The translations under genes were made by a program, and so were the position numbers. This document shows positions 1 through 11,639 of a DNA stretch of 64,000 bases, one piece after another. This DNA is from Stichopus chloronotus (taxonomy: Eukaryota > Echinodermata > Holothuroidea > Aspidochirotida > Stichopodidae): the NCBI GenBank assembly GCA_021234535.1, contig SFZH01000008.1:6394897-6458896 (forward strand). The letters run 5' to 3'. Below the pieces are notes generated by a model. That model saw nothing but the letters and a program-made list of their open reading frames with translations. It made no database searches and was not told where the DNA came from. The number at the start of each line of letters is the position of its first letter. Position 1 is the stretch's first letter.

Positions 1-1080
1 CATATTACATTTCAGTGATGACAATATGTGACAATTGACTTCTCCAAAATCTTATACAATTGTTATCTAGGAGTAGGTCCACAAAAGTCAGCTTTTGCTG
101 CAAATACAAATCTCTAAGATCATAAACTACAATTTTAATATTTGATGAAGAATTAAAACAGTAACAGATGATTTCTCAGTCTCCAAATGGGGCAATTCAA
201 GTAACAGAGATCATCTACACATCAACTGCTGCCAATTTTGACAGTTTGAAGTGTCAGTTACATTCAGTTGCTGAGATATCTTCCTTAATAGGTTTTCATA
301 CTTTGGTCTCAAGTGACCTCAAATGACCTTTAACCTCCATGAAAATTGATAGGGATCATCTACTCACAGTGGACTACCAATACACCACCTTGGTAGTTCT
401 AGCACATTTCCCTCCTTGAGATACTGTCTTTACATAGTGGTCAAACTCTGTCCTCTATTGACCTCACATGACCTTTGACCTCCATAAAAAATGACACACA
501 TTATCTACTTATTACAGTATGTGCCACCAAGGATAATAATCTGAAGTTCCAGCAATATTCAGTTGCTGAGATACCTCCCTTGACAGGCTTCCATACTTTA
601 GGCTCTGGTGACTTCAAATGACCTTTGAACACCATGAAAAACAAAAGTGACCATCTACTTACAATGGACTATCAACACACCAACTTTGCAGTTCAAGGAC
701 CTTTTCCTTCTTGGGATACCATATTGGCATGGTTTTCAACCTATATCCTCTATTCACCTCACATGATCTTTGACCACCATACAAAATGCCAGACATCATC
801 TGTTCATCAAGTGCTAACAATGATAAGAATTTGAAGTTCAAGTAACATTCAGTTGCTGAGATATCTCTCTTAATATGCTTCATATTTATGCTCTGGTGAC
901 CTCAAATGACCTTTGACCTCCATGAAAAACAATAGTGACACACCAAATTTGAAGTTTGAGCACCTTTCCCCTCTTGAGATACTGTGTTTACAAGCCAGGG
1001 CATGACATACTGTACACACACACACACACCATCACATAGATTCCTTGCCTGCCTTCGGCAAGGAATCAAAAATGAGTAAG
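1..1080 (+). repeat. Tandem-core repeat element, copy A (about six units of about 145 bp)
   Basis: The landmark GAGATA(T/C)CT recurs near 270, 418, 568, 714, 858 and 977, a spacing of about 145-150 bp apart from a shorter last unit. Each unit also has a variant of TGACCTCAAATGACCTTTGACCTCCATGAA cut into half-sites (GACCTC, then TGACCTTTGACCT). Perfect TGACCTTTGACCT occurs at 469-481 and 907-919. The array ends in a (CA)n run (1017-1029) and a perfect 11-bp-stem hairpin (1039-1067). The head resembles the start of copy B, including CAGTGATGACAA, so this copy is nearly whole. The short frames within it are chance. It lies beyond exon 4 on the transporter gene's downstream side. Confidence 0.85.
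1039..1067. repeat. Perfect terminal hairpin of repeat copy A
   Basis: GATTCCTTGCC and GGCAAGGAATC form an 11-bp perfect stem around the loop TGCCTTC. The same 29 bases occur at 6361-6389 in copy B, also just after a CA-rich tract and followed by CAAAAATG. A perfectly kept hairpin in an otherwise diverged repeat suggests a terminal signal of a mobile element. Confidence 0.85.
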
Positions 1081-3748
1081 ATAATAAAAGAACCAACGGG
1101 CTCTATGGTTCCTTGCTTACAAGAGGAATTGCCATGCACTCACCACATAGACTACCAAATTGCATTCAAAATAACACCCAATACACCAAGTTTGCAAAAA
1201 TTTGACTACCAATTGTGCAAGTTACTCTAGTAGAGATTTGGGCCCACATAAAATTGTGCCCTAAAATGGAAAGTAACAAATTAAAATAAAGTCTTTGTTA
1301 AAAAACATTAAGCCCCAAACGTTTCATCTACCAAATTATCAGATCTAAATAGCCAAAATTACTCTACAATAATCACCCTAATAATAACTTAGTTTGGATA
1401 CAACTTGACTAACAATTACGGAGCCACAGAACTTTAAAGACTATGCAGTCCATGAAAATGGGTAACCAGAAAGCAAACCAAAAAAGATCTAAATTTAGAC
1501 TATACACTATGTAATAAAAATTCAGCTTTCAAATGTTCCCAAAGAGCTACCATAACTCCTCAGAGCTGTAGCAAACTTCCAAAACGTGTCCATCACAATT
1601 TTGTCATTGACTACAGCATGTAAAGAATGTAACTTTTCCACTGTACTAACCACACTGCAAAATCACACACAAAAGTGCACTAGGTTGGTCAACACCTTGT
1701 ACAGTAGCTCATAAAAACTGTTTACAGCTGAATTTTGGGTTTTTATAAACAACATTATGTTGAGAGCCCCCTCCTATTAAGAACTAAGCATATTATTGAA
1801 GTTTGTCCACATGGACACATGCCCATCCTCATTCAACATATCTGTGCGAACTTTGGATACATTCCAACAAATAATTGTAGAGTTATAGCAATACCTCACC
1901 TTTGATCCCGTAACTTCATTAATATGCATGATATAGGCACCAAAAACAATAGGGCATACCTTCTCAAAATGGTGGATCTACAACCCAAGTTTGAGTTTCA
2001 TCTAACTTTCTCTTATTGCATAAGAGCATACCCCAAGCGACTGTCACAGACACCCACACATACATGCACACACATGCCAACCTGACTGCATGTTCATTTG
2101 CTGACACAAGGGACCAAAAGGAAGGTTATCAACAGTTAGTGTGAAAGTTTCCCCCACAGAAAATGGATTCTGTGTTTAGCATAGATTTCTGGAGGGATTG
2201 ATGAAAATCCTTTGCCCAAAATGCTATCGATCTCAGTTATCAGTTTCTTTCAACACTAAACAAGGAGCAACTCAACACATCACCATTGCTGGTAAACCTG
2301 TTCACCCCACTGTTCAAATGTACTTTTTCTAATTTCTTAAAAGTTCAAAAGCTCCTGCACAGTTGCCAAAACATGTTAACCTCACAATGAGGAAGGGGTT
2401 CTGTGGGGTGGTGGGGGGCTTTAGCCCCTCAAACGTGGGTAAATGATATGTATGAACTATCATTCATGTTTATCATTTGGAACAGTAAGCTTTTAAAACG
2501 CAAGATCTCAATATAGATGTCTCAATGCCTTCAACAAGGCCTGAGAAGTGCCATTTCCTGCAGTCTCGGAGGCTTTTCTGAAGAAAACATCTTGGTATGC
2601 TACATGCCAAGCAATGGTGGAACTCTGCTTACATAGATAGTAAAACATGCGTTAGCCCATCCCCAAAATAATGTCCCCTAGAACCGCACGTGCCCACAAT
2701 ATTCTGAATGAAACAAACTTAGCTATCTGCCATCACAGATTTCCGTAACAGGTGATAAATTGTTATTACATAACACTTGAAAAACAATGGAAATGTCAGT
2801 TGACATTCACTGCTAATCTTTGTCTTACAAATACTGGTCACTTGCAAATTCACTTAATTGAACAAATTAAAACATTTACAGTATTAATCAGCGTTTAATT
2901 TGTACCTGTTTTGTCAACAGAGTGAAGATGGTAAAGCAAGAGGACGGAGACTTAAGAGCATGCACACATGGAGCTGTGTCCCAGTATTTCATTTTTTAAG
3001 ACAATGGGTCATTTGAAGGACATCATAACAATGATGTGCCAATTCACTAGTAGACAAAGTTGCAAAGCTTTGTTAGTTTCCACACTCGTCGCTATGCTGT
3101 AACAATGGGGAGGGAATTCACTATGGCAACCCCTACACCATCCTGTTTCTAGACCGGACATTAAATCCATCAACGACCATTCCAAAAATAAACAGGATGC
3201 AGAGATGCTGGTTTCCGCTCCTGCGCAGTTTAATTTTTTGCTGCATGCTCCGTCCTCTTTGTCTCACATTCTGAGATCAAAAAGTCCCTAGTACAGTACC
3301 TCAACATAATGCCATATATAATTTGCCAGTGTATCACAGATTCATTGACAGAAAAACATTAACAATCTTTTCCAAGAAAAGATATAACTGACTGAAACTT
3401 TTCACTGATTACATAAAATTTCTTTTTGCATACTTGTCCTACAGAAACTCAAAATGCAATTTCTGCTTTTAAGAAATGATTGATTACCCTAAGCAATGAA
3501 TTACTGATTATCAGAGTAATTACTCAAATTTATGTCATATAATAGCAGGTGTTTGCAACAATTACATTTTCCACTATCTTTGTGCATATTTATCTTGTTG
3601 GGTGCACTTTATTTGTATCCTTGATTACATATTCCTTTGACAAGCACGGCTTTCCATTTTTCCAACGAGGAAAACACATATGACTGACAAGTTTTATTAA
3701 TGAACGTGAAGATAATTTTAAAACTCAACCCCCCTCACTTGAACTTAC
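1081..3748. other. Intron 3' of exon 4, no gene seen
   Basis: Expected to be the intron following exon 4. I searched the minus strand for the next conserved SLC12A9 segment (the MAGANMSGELK region) and did not find it. No other open frame has motif or splice support. Confidence 0.6.
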
Positions 3749-4012
3749 CAAATAAATTATCCTTGAATGTCTCTACCCTGAAGCCTGTGTAAGTGCCGTT
3801 TGGTAGGACTTTCGCCGAGGCGGCAATGAAGCTCACCACGGATGATATGATGGCAGCCATGACGATCAAGAAGATGATAAGCTGTGTTTTAGCGAACATC
3901 TGCGCTCCGATGATGCACACCACCAAGCAGACAAACAGGACAGCTGAGTTGTAGCCAAACACGTACCAGGTATCAGTTGGTAAATAAAAGCTACTGTTGT
4001 TTACATAAAAGC
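3749..4012 (-). CDS. SLC12A9: SLC12A9-like transporter, exon 4 (last exon in window)
   Basis: A 264-bp exon, phase 1 on both sides, with acceptor CACTATAG before 4012 and a consensus GTAAGT donor after 3749. It encodes 88 residues: an exposed loop with a glycosylation site (NNSS), a hydrophobic helix (FGYNSAVLFVCLVVCIIGAQ), the turn MFAKTQ, a second helix (IIFLIVMAAIISSVVSFIA), a second glycosylation site (PNGTYT) and TGFRVETFKDNL. Human SLC12A9 has PNGSS and TGFNSSTLKDNL in the same order. By homology these are membrane helices 4 and 5 and the loop after them. The reading frame continues in an exon to the left that I could not find between 1 and 3748, so the remaining two thirds or more of the protein lie outside the window. 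The open frame upstream of the acceptor (to 4256) is intron and should not be included. Confidence 0.93.
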
Positions 4013-5764
4013 CTATAGTGATATTGAAAACAGAAAAAAAAATTACATTGACAAGAACTGCAAGCAACAAATTTGAAAAAGGTGAAAGAAAAAAGATTCC
4101 ATCTGCTGAAAGAAAGCTGCAGAATTTGTGAAATGACATCCAATAAGGGTACACATCTGTACATGTGTATATTTGCTGCACGGCAAATGTAGGTAATACC
4201 CTATCGTTGCTTTTCATCACCTCGTTTCTTTTGCAAAGTTTAATTTTCTTTTTCATAGGGTTTTAAGAATAATAGTTTAATATATCCTTGACTACATTTA
4301 CCAGAATGCTGAGTACATTCAAACATCTTGTTCCAAAACATTCATCACATTCAGACTTCAGAGAAACATTTGCAAAGTAAATTAGTGAAATGTGCAGGGT
4401 GTCAATGTGTATAAAGTTTTTCTTGAAACCAGCAACAGGTACATAAAATGTTTTCAGGCACTGATTCTACATTTGAAGGTGTTCAAGCATCTTAACTTTA
4501 TGATAATAAGAGAATCTGGTAAACACAAAATATATACTCAGGGCTACAATGCCTAAATACAAGTTACACTGAGACAATCTTTCATGGTATTCAAACAAAG
4601 GACAACTGGCATAATTGGAAGCCTAAAAAATTGCACTCCGATTGTAACCGGTATTTCCCTCAGACCCTTTACATACATATAAGAAGACATAGACCCAATG
4701 TTTTGTATGCCTGAGAGGCCAGATGGCACGATTTAAGTGCTTCTCTCACCACACAAATGTTAGTTTACTTTGATAACTACAAATATTTCCAGAAATATTT
4801 CACTACAACTTTCACTATTTCACGATCATTTTTGATATTTCACTATTATCTTCTGTTTTTACGATATTAGCGATTTTTTTGATATTTTGCCTTTTCCTAA
4901 ATGCAATAATCAAATTGAATATTGCTTGCAGTATACCTGGTTTACTATGGAAATTTACACTCAGAATCATCAAATTTGCTTCACCCTAATCCGATAATAA
5001 AATAATCATAAACCAGAAAGTCAAATGACTTTGTGATCCCTTGCAAATATCTTATTTTTTCATACACACACAATCCCTGACAAACAAGAGCAACCAGTGG
5101 AGAAGGAAAGTGACCATATAGAAATGAAAAACAAAATGCAAGAATGGCAACCACTTTCTGTATCACTTATGGGTTTGATATTACCATGCAAGTGCTAATA
5201 TGAATAAGTAAAGTCATTCACTCAGCTTGAAGGCAATTAGTGCTCATGAAGGATGTAAGTCACAAGTTGATAAACATTCCTGACGCCACATCGTGGTTAC
5301 AAATCTGAACTTGTGCAAGTCAACAAAGGCAACCTAGAGTACATCTCGCCTCCCTGGGGAGTGTTTACTGTGATTAATGCAAGAAAGTACTTTCTAAATC
5401 TTAACAGGAGTTGCTGGCAATTGGGATGTTCTCTGATGGTTTAGAAAAAGTGATAAGAGCTATGTTAAGCGGTTGTTTGGAGAGGGTGTACAAAATGAAC
5501 AATAAGTGTTCCAAAAATCGAAGGAAAATGAGACCTACTTTAAGTCTATCTAGCAGCTAGACTAGCTATCTAGCATCTATCTGCTATTAAACATAGATCT
5601 ACAAGTTTTCAATAGGAAATATGCATTAATTTCTTAATAAAAAGTGATTTAATCTCTTCATATGTTCACACTCAGGACTTGTAAAACTCCCTAAGAATCA
5701 CATGCTGGGGTTTTGAACCCTGGGCAATGGGCATATCAATGGAATGATAGAAGCTATTACATTC
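4013..5764. other. Intron between exons 4 and 3, left part
   Basis: AT-rich with T-rich degenerate words (TTTCACTATT, GATATTT) at 4770-4900 and a CTATCTAGC-like cluster at 5546-5585. No gene. Repeat copy B follows. Confidence 0.7.
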
Positions 5765-6395
5765 ATATCATGTCACATTACAGTGATGACAAGTCTCTCA
5801 TGGGGCAATTCAAATGACAGACATTATCTGCTCATCAAGTGCTAACAATGTTGACAGTTTCAAGTTCTGGCTGAATTCAGCTGCTGAGATACCTTCCTTA
5901 ATAGGCTTTTATTTCTTTAAGCTCTACAGACCTCAAATGACCTTTGACCTACATGAAAAACAATAGGGATCCTGTACTCACAGTGGGCTACCATCACACC
6001 CACTTTGAAGTTCAAGGACCTTTTCCTTCTTGAGATGCTGCATGAACAAGGTTTTAATTATGTCATCTATAGACCTCACATGACCTTTGACCTCTATAAA
6101 AAAGACAGACATCATCTACTCATTAGCTGCTGCCAGCTGCTGCCAGGAGTTCCAGCAACATTTAGTTGCTGAGATATCTCTATTAATATGTTTTCTTACT
6201 TTGAGCTCTGGAGATGACCTTTGACCTACATGAAAAATAATAGTGATCATGTACTCACAGTGAACTGCCAACACACCACAGTTTGATGTTCAAGAACCTT
6301 TCCCATGTTGAGATACAGCGTTTACACCCATACATACACACACACCATCACCATCGCAGAGATTCCTTGCCTGCCTTCGGCAAGGAATCAAAAAT
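5765..6395 (+). repeat. Tandem-core repeat element, copy B (about four units)
   Basis: Same family and orientation as 1-1080. GAGATA-like landmarks lie at about 5889, 6032, 6172 and 6308. Perfect TGACCTTTGACCT motifs occur at 5938-5950, 6081-6093 and 6215-6227. The head (CATTACAGTGATGACAA) matches the first bases of the window, and the tail has a CA-rich tract and the same 11-bp hairpin. It sits in the intron between exons 3 and 4, so copies A and B flank exon 4 in direct orientation about 5 kb apart. Confidence 0.85.
6361..6389. repeat. Perfect terminal hairpin of repeat copy B
   Basis: Identical in all 29 bases to the hairpin at 1039-1067: 11-bp stem GATTCCTTGCC with GGCAAGGAATC and a seven-base loop. 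Confidence 0.85.
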
Positions 6396-6642
6396 GGCAA
6401 AATGTTCTACACCACATTAAAAGGTTGGATAATATTGGAGATAACTGGAAAAGTAAGAAAGGCATAACAAGAAAGAAGGCAAGAGGTAGGGATTTAGGCA
6501 ACCATAATATGAACTTTGGATGGTTTGATGAGAAGGAAAGTGGTGAGAAGGACAAAATTCAAACAGAAAAATTAAATGAATATTCAACACTTTTATTTAA
6601 TTAATTCTGGAGATAACAAGTTTTGATTTTTGCCATACTGAC

Positions 6643-6777
6643 CACCTTCTCCAAAGTTATCCATGAGTGCCTCTGTAAATCCAATGCAGTAGAGAGAGGA
6701 GGAAAAGATACTGGCTATACAGAACATGACGCCGATGCTACCTCCGAGCTCAGGACCTAAAGCACGGCTGATCATAA
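6643..6777 (-). CDS. SLC12A9: SLC12A9-like transporter, exon 3
   Basis: Also exactly 135 bp and phase 1 on both sides. The acceptor is TTCTTTCAG before 6777. Translation begins FMISRALGPELGGSIGVMF and matches human SLC12A9 FMISRTLGPEVGGSIGLMF almost residue for residue, the strongest family evidence in the window. It ends FTEALMDNFGEGG. The encoded segment is membrane helix 3 and the following loop. Two in-phase donors are possible at the 3' end: GTGGTC after 6646, or GTCAGT after 6643. They differ by one glycine codon. I chose the second because GTCAGT is the better donor. The signature ALGPELGGSIG separates this protein from SLC12A8 and from the NKCC and KCC groups. Confidence 0.95.
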
Positions 6778-7231
6778 CTGAAAGAAGACTTGTCAAGGAA
6801 CAACCTGCTCAATGGCAATTACCGACATGTTAAGTCTGGTCACCTCATTGTAACATCAGCCTCTTCTTGATATGAAACTCTCTACAAACATCACTACTGT
6901 CCTGTCAGCCAACTCTTGGCACGTATCAATGAAACATCAGTAGAGACTAGTGTGTGTATAAACCACTACTGTATCATAATAGGACTATTCACTGTACAAG
7001 AGTATGTAATATGAGTAACCGTAAACCACTGTAGTAACATTTACAGGGAGTCATTAAGAAGAGACTGTGGTCCGATGAGGTCTAATGAGGCAATCCATCA
7101 CCTTTAAGACATGCAAAAGTGATGTGGAAAAGTTGAGGCCACATGGGTGACTGAAATCTGTCCAAGAAAGAACCAAATTCTGTACTAACATGAGTGTGTG
7201 ACTGGACAATGCCTCAAACCCCCCACCCTCC

Positions 7232-7475
7232 TAGACAATTTCCATCTGGAAAATTCACAGCAAGAAGAATTCCCCTTTGGACAGCATTCCTCCCAATAAA
7301 TTCCTTCAGGGAAAAGTTTAGGGTTAAGTTTACTGTGGGTGAGAATTGCCAGAGAGGAAATTGTCCTTGTTATGAATTCTCCAGGTGGAAATTGTCCAGG
7401 TAGGGAGAATTATCCTTGTGGGAGCTCTCTGTTGGATATTGTCCAGGGGGAATTGCCTGCTGGAGTTGTCTGTGT
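7232..7475. repeat. Degenerate short tandem repeat with GGAAATTGTCC core
   Basis: Variants of GAGAATTGTCCAGGTGG and GGAAATTGTCC recur at about 17-25 bp, most clearly between 7340 and 7460. Several overlapping frames are open on both strands, as expected for such a repeat. No gene is supported. Confidence 0.6.
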
Positions 7476-7989
7476 GTCCCTCACACAACCCAACCAGGTG
7501 GATTTTTTTTGTCCAGTGGCTATAATAAAGAGTATGTGCAAAATAAGAAACAATCACAGCTTACACAGTAAACTTGCATTGTAAACAAAGTATGTAAACA
7601 AACAAAACACTATATTCAACTAATTAACTGCACTGATCTCATCACGTTTAAATGACATTTTTTCTTTGACTTAATTTCAGAGAGAAAAGCAACACTTTTC
7701 AAGCTAGATGTCTATTACACAAGTAATAAAAAATGCTAAAATTTCAGCTAAAAATGTCAACTACATTGTATCAAATGGAATGAACCAAAATGGTTCATGT
7801 TGTACAAACCATGATGTTTTCAAATTCTCACGAATGAAGCACATCTTGCACTTTCTCAGGCAACCACAAAACAAGTCCCTACAAAAACAACCCAAAAAAT
7901 GTTGCAACCACAGATGGTATTGTACATGATGAGACACCAAAGCACAGGGAAGTGAATCATTTAAGCCTTGTGAATATTCATAAGGATAC

Positions 7990-8124
7990 AATATGCTCCA
8001 CCTCCTTCAATTGCACCATTGGTCGACACAGCTGAGAGAGACAGAGCTGTTAGGGTTACAATAAAGTACCCCAGAAAGAACATTGCAAAAGTATGCAAGA
8101 CTCCACCTTGACCGACTGCAAATC
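7990..8124 (-). CDS. SLC12A9: SLC12A9-like transporter, exon 2
   Basis: A 135-bp exon, phase 1 on both sides. The acceptor is TTTTTTCAG before 8124. The donor after 7990 is GTATCC, which is weak but is the only one giving continuity with exon 3. Translation starts GFAVGQGGVLHTF, continues through a long hydrophobic stretch (MFFLGYFIVTLTALS) and ends STNGAIEGGGAY. Human SLC12A9 has FVVGHAGLLQALAM, then TNGAVQGGGAYFMISR at the same place. It encodes the second half of membrane helix 1, helix 2 and the glycine-rich start of helix 3. The GGGAY motif is a hallmark of the SLC12 fold near the substrate path. It receives either first exon: the split glycine codon of RLG is completed by its first two bases. 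Family assignment is firm; helix borders are inferred from hydrophobicity. Confidence 0.95.
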
Positions 8125-11107
8125 CTGAAAAAACAAAGAAAGAACACTGAGTGTTAGTATACTAGACTTTCAGGCAAACTTTTGCAAACAACTCCTCCCA
8201 GTTTAATGGTAATGGGTCCAGTACTGCAGCAAAAAGTCAAAAGAAAGTCTACACAACTTTTCCTGTGGAATACTGGAAAAAAAATCAGCTAAACAGGCCT
8301 GTTAATGATAGTGCAATCTACCTTGCTAGCTATTGTCTGCATTAACTATTAACACAATTAATGGTCCTGAGCAGGTTTTGAGGGCATGGTACAGAAGCAA
8401 CCACTTTTGATGCAGGTTTATGAGTAATTTCGTATCTTTTAATACATTATAATTTACTTTTGTTGCAATTTAGATCTGCCATACTGTATGTTGCCACATC
8501 ATATAAACTGCACTTCAACAACGAGGATGACAAACTAGATTGTTTCTAATCCTGCTAGCACTCGATTCTTGTTATAACAGTCTAAACCCAATAGCAGCTG
8601 CATTCACTGCTTAGAAATGTGGCAGGTATACTGTAGGTGGCACTGCTACATAGGCAATATATATACATATTGAAATGTTTTAATCACAAGTCACTGTGAG
8701 TGTAAGGAGTGACTATACTCATCCATAGCTCATGCTAATGCATTGTTCTGCACAGCATAACATGCACCCAAATAAAGCTCTGCTATGCTCTGAATCTGCC
8801 TCGTTGGGCTGAGAGACACAAGTATGGTGTTTGAAATAACCCTCAAAGGTTTTCTCCCACAGTTGGGAGTTCCTTAGTCCAAATATTGAGTTTTCATGTT
8901 GTGCAGGGTTGAGCAATTGATGCGTAATAGCTGCGTAAGCCAGGGGTGAGCATGTTTCGACGACGTGAATGCAAAAGTCTCTTACTTTTGTATAGAGGTC
9001 TATATACATCCTTCAATCGATAACCACAGCCCTTGATGGCTCACAGTATACTTCCTGCACTGTATTGTGTAAGAATGTGTTAGGTTCGATGTGCAAAGAC
9101 ATTAGAATTATATAGGCCTACTGCATCTCTGTAAGAATATGTTAGGTTCAATGTACAAAGGCGTTAGAATTATAAGGGCCCACTGCAGCTACATACTATA
9201 TCAGTTCTACTGTGCTGCATGGCAACGACAGCTAACTTATGAATGTGTCAGGGAAGAAATGTTGAGCTATACAGCTGTGATATCACAAACAACACTTTTA
9301 TAGGGTACTAGGTACATTGGAATATCAGTTTAATCTTTACCACTCCTCTTTTTATCTATAACAATCTCATCACAATTCATCTTTATCTATCAAATTACAC
9401 AACAGCTCTTTGTTCTCTAAAATCGATAAGGTACTGTGAAGGTTGCTTACATTTATAAATGTGAATGCTTCTGACTGAAATGAGAAAATGACAAATGGTT
9501 GAACAGGGAAAATAAAACAACTGGGCAAAAACACAAAATGTGTGAATTGCTATGGTTTTGAAGATGTGAAAAAGAGAAAAAGAACAACCTAAAATCAGGA
9601 CAAACATTGCAACTAGCATTTAGGTCAAATTATAAAGATTATCAACAGTAACACCTCCGATCTTGATTTCACATTATACTCCATTCAGATTTAAAACATA
9701 TACAGTGATTATGAGAGTCTTCTGTTGGACTTTTTCTTGCCAAGTCACAACTTAGGCAAATTTAGAATTCAGTTGGAGAAAGACATAATTAAGTGCACTG
9801 TATGTAGAGTCATCTCACAACAAACAATAACCTCAGACTTAAACAAGTGTACAGATAAAATCAGACAAAATTCGCAGCGGGAATGAAAACTCAAAGGTCA
9901 TGATCTGTTTGCAAGAGGAAATATAAATCCCCAAAGGAGACCTTAAATAAGTTGAATGTACTACAAACTGAACTCACACACGGAGACACTGATCAGTATT
10001 GTCAGATTGAGCACAGTAAACTGCAAATCTGTAACAACCCTCTTAATTTGGGGGCAAATTATTTGAAAGTCAACGGATTTTGTAATGGCAACTGTAGAAA
10101 GTTCTAAAACCACTAAGACTTAAACACACTTGAAAGATGTAATGTAGTTGCCTCCTTTTTAAATGCATGACATTAAAACATACTGTGCATTCCCTATAGT
10201 CAAAACCAATGTCTGCATTCAGGCAATCAATAAGAGTCAGAAAATTGACAGAAGAATGCATGCTCGGCTTGTTCCCCTATGATACAAACAGCGTTGCAAT
10301 CAATTAAAATTGCAGCTGCATCGCACCTTGTAGATACAGTACAATAGTCTCAATAATTCTGTCAAGTTTAGGAAACAGGCAGGCACTTACAACAAGCTGG
10401 AGAGGACAGCCTATCTGCCTGTTATTTTGGTGTGTCTGCTTTTACAAAAATGCTGCAAACAGGGTGGAAAAAGCAAAGGTGACACTAATTCTGTGACTTC
10501 ACACTCAAAAGACATTCTTATCTCTGGAATGATATATAGCAGGGGATGATTGTTAATCCCCAAGAAAATACTGAGGCAAAAATTGCAAGCACAAATTGGA
10601 GAAATCATGGTGACAAATTCCTACAGCAAAAGCTCCGGATGGGAGCTAGTGTAGGTTATAATTACAGTAGTGGCTACGGAAGGTGAGAATGGGACTGATC
10701 TTCTTCCAAACATCTACTCTACTACCACAGAGCATGAATAGTAATACTGTAGCTTGATTGTCATAGAGAGCATACTCAGATAATAGCCCTATGTTATCAT
10801 AAGCAGCTATCCTGTGGTCTCCCTGCTTTACAAAAACATAGAAAAACAAGGAAAGCCAAAAAAGTGAGTTTGTGTGGTGCGTATTACTCAATATCAGCTA
10901 GAGTGGATGGTAGATACAGTAGATGTGCATAGAGCCCAAGTAATGAGAGAAGCCAATCATCATGGCCAAATACTTAGCCCTACTGCTGAGAAGCCATTAA
11001 CATTGGTCGTGTAGCTTTATATTGATGGTTGTCTCCAATGATCTACAGTTTACATATCAAAGCCCGCAAACTCTGATATCACTTACAGTATGAAAAATAA
11101 ATCTGTC
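8125..11107. other. Intron between exons 2 and 1b, left part
   Basis: Apart from the 62-bp duplication at 9069-9190 I see nothing with coding or RNA-gene support. Open frames of 60-96 codons here lack motifs. Confidence 0.65.
9069..9190. repeat. Two-unit tandem duplication of about 62 bp
   Basis: GTAAGAATGTGTTAGGTTCG at 9069 and GTAAGAATATGTTAGGTTCA at 9131 start two units. Both continue through ATGT(G/A)CAAAG and TTAGAATTATA to GG(C/G)C(T/C)(A/C)CTGCA. Confidence 0.85.
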
Positions 11108-11445
11108 TTAAAGGGAAATAGGGCATTCAGAATATACCAACATTGCATACAAAGAAAATAGCTTTAATCATTGTTAAACTATTCAGTCTCTTCAATACAC
11201 ATCTGCAAAAGCTTCAGCATCTCAAAACCTTATGCATGTGATGAGCAAAGGAAAATGCATCACTTGAACTTTGAAAATTTTGGGTGAACAAATTATTGTT
11301 GAGACACAAATAACGGAATCTCTATCTGTGAGAAACTTATTTCTTGAAAAGAAGGCTACTGTCCATACTTATCCAGATTAATCTATCATTCTACATCCAC
11401 AAGCATTGGCTTTAAAAATGTGGATGTTGCCTCATTTCCCTTCTC
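11108..11445. mobile_element. Miniature inverted-repeat element, copy 1
   Basis: It begins TTAAAGGGAAATAGGGCAT and ends near GCCTCATTTCCCTTCTCA, roughly the reverse complement of the start. A second diverged copy in the same orientation lies at 45855-46177. Shared internal landmarks include TAGCTTTAATCATTGTT, GGGTGAACAAATTA, ACAAATAAC and AGAAGGCTAC. No coding potential. Confidence 0.7.
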
Positions 11446-11639
11446 AAAACAAGAAGAACATATTCTATAGACATTGTGATCAATTACATGCAATTAACTG
11501 ATATGTAGTACAAAGAGCAGCTCTTACAGAGAAAAAAGTCACCTACAGTACACAAAATTTTGACCTGCAGCTGGAAAGGTCTGATCTTCAAAACGTCACA
11601 ATTAATTAATCATAAAAGTTGATGTGAAGCCAAACAGCA

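Noticed and set aside
1..3748. Search for exon 5 of the SLC12A9-like gene
   Set aside because: The conserved segment expected next (around MAGANMSGELK) is not encoded on the minus strand here; the exon must lie outside the window.
3735..4256. A 173-codon minus-strand open frame taken as a single protein
   Set aside because: Only 3749-4012 is exon 4. The part above 4012 is before a splice acceptor and has no homology, so the frame start is intronic.
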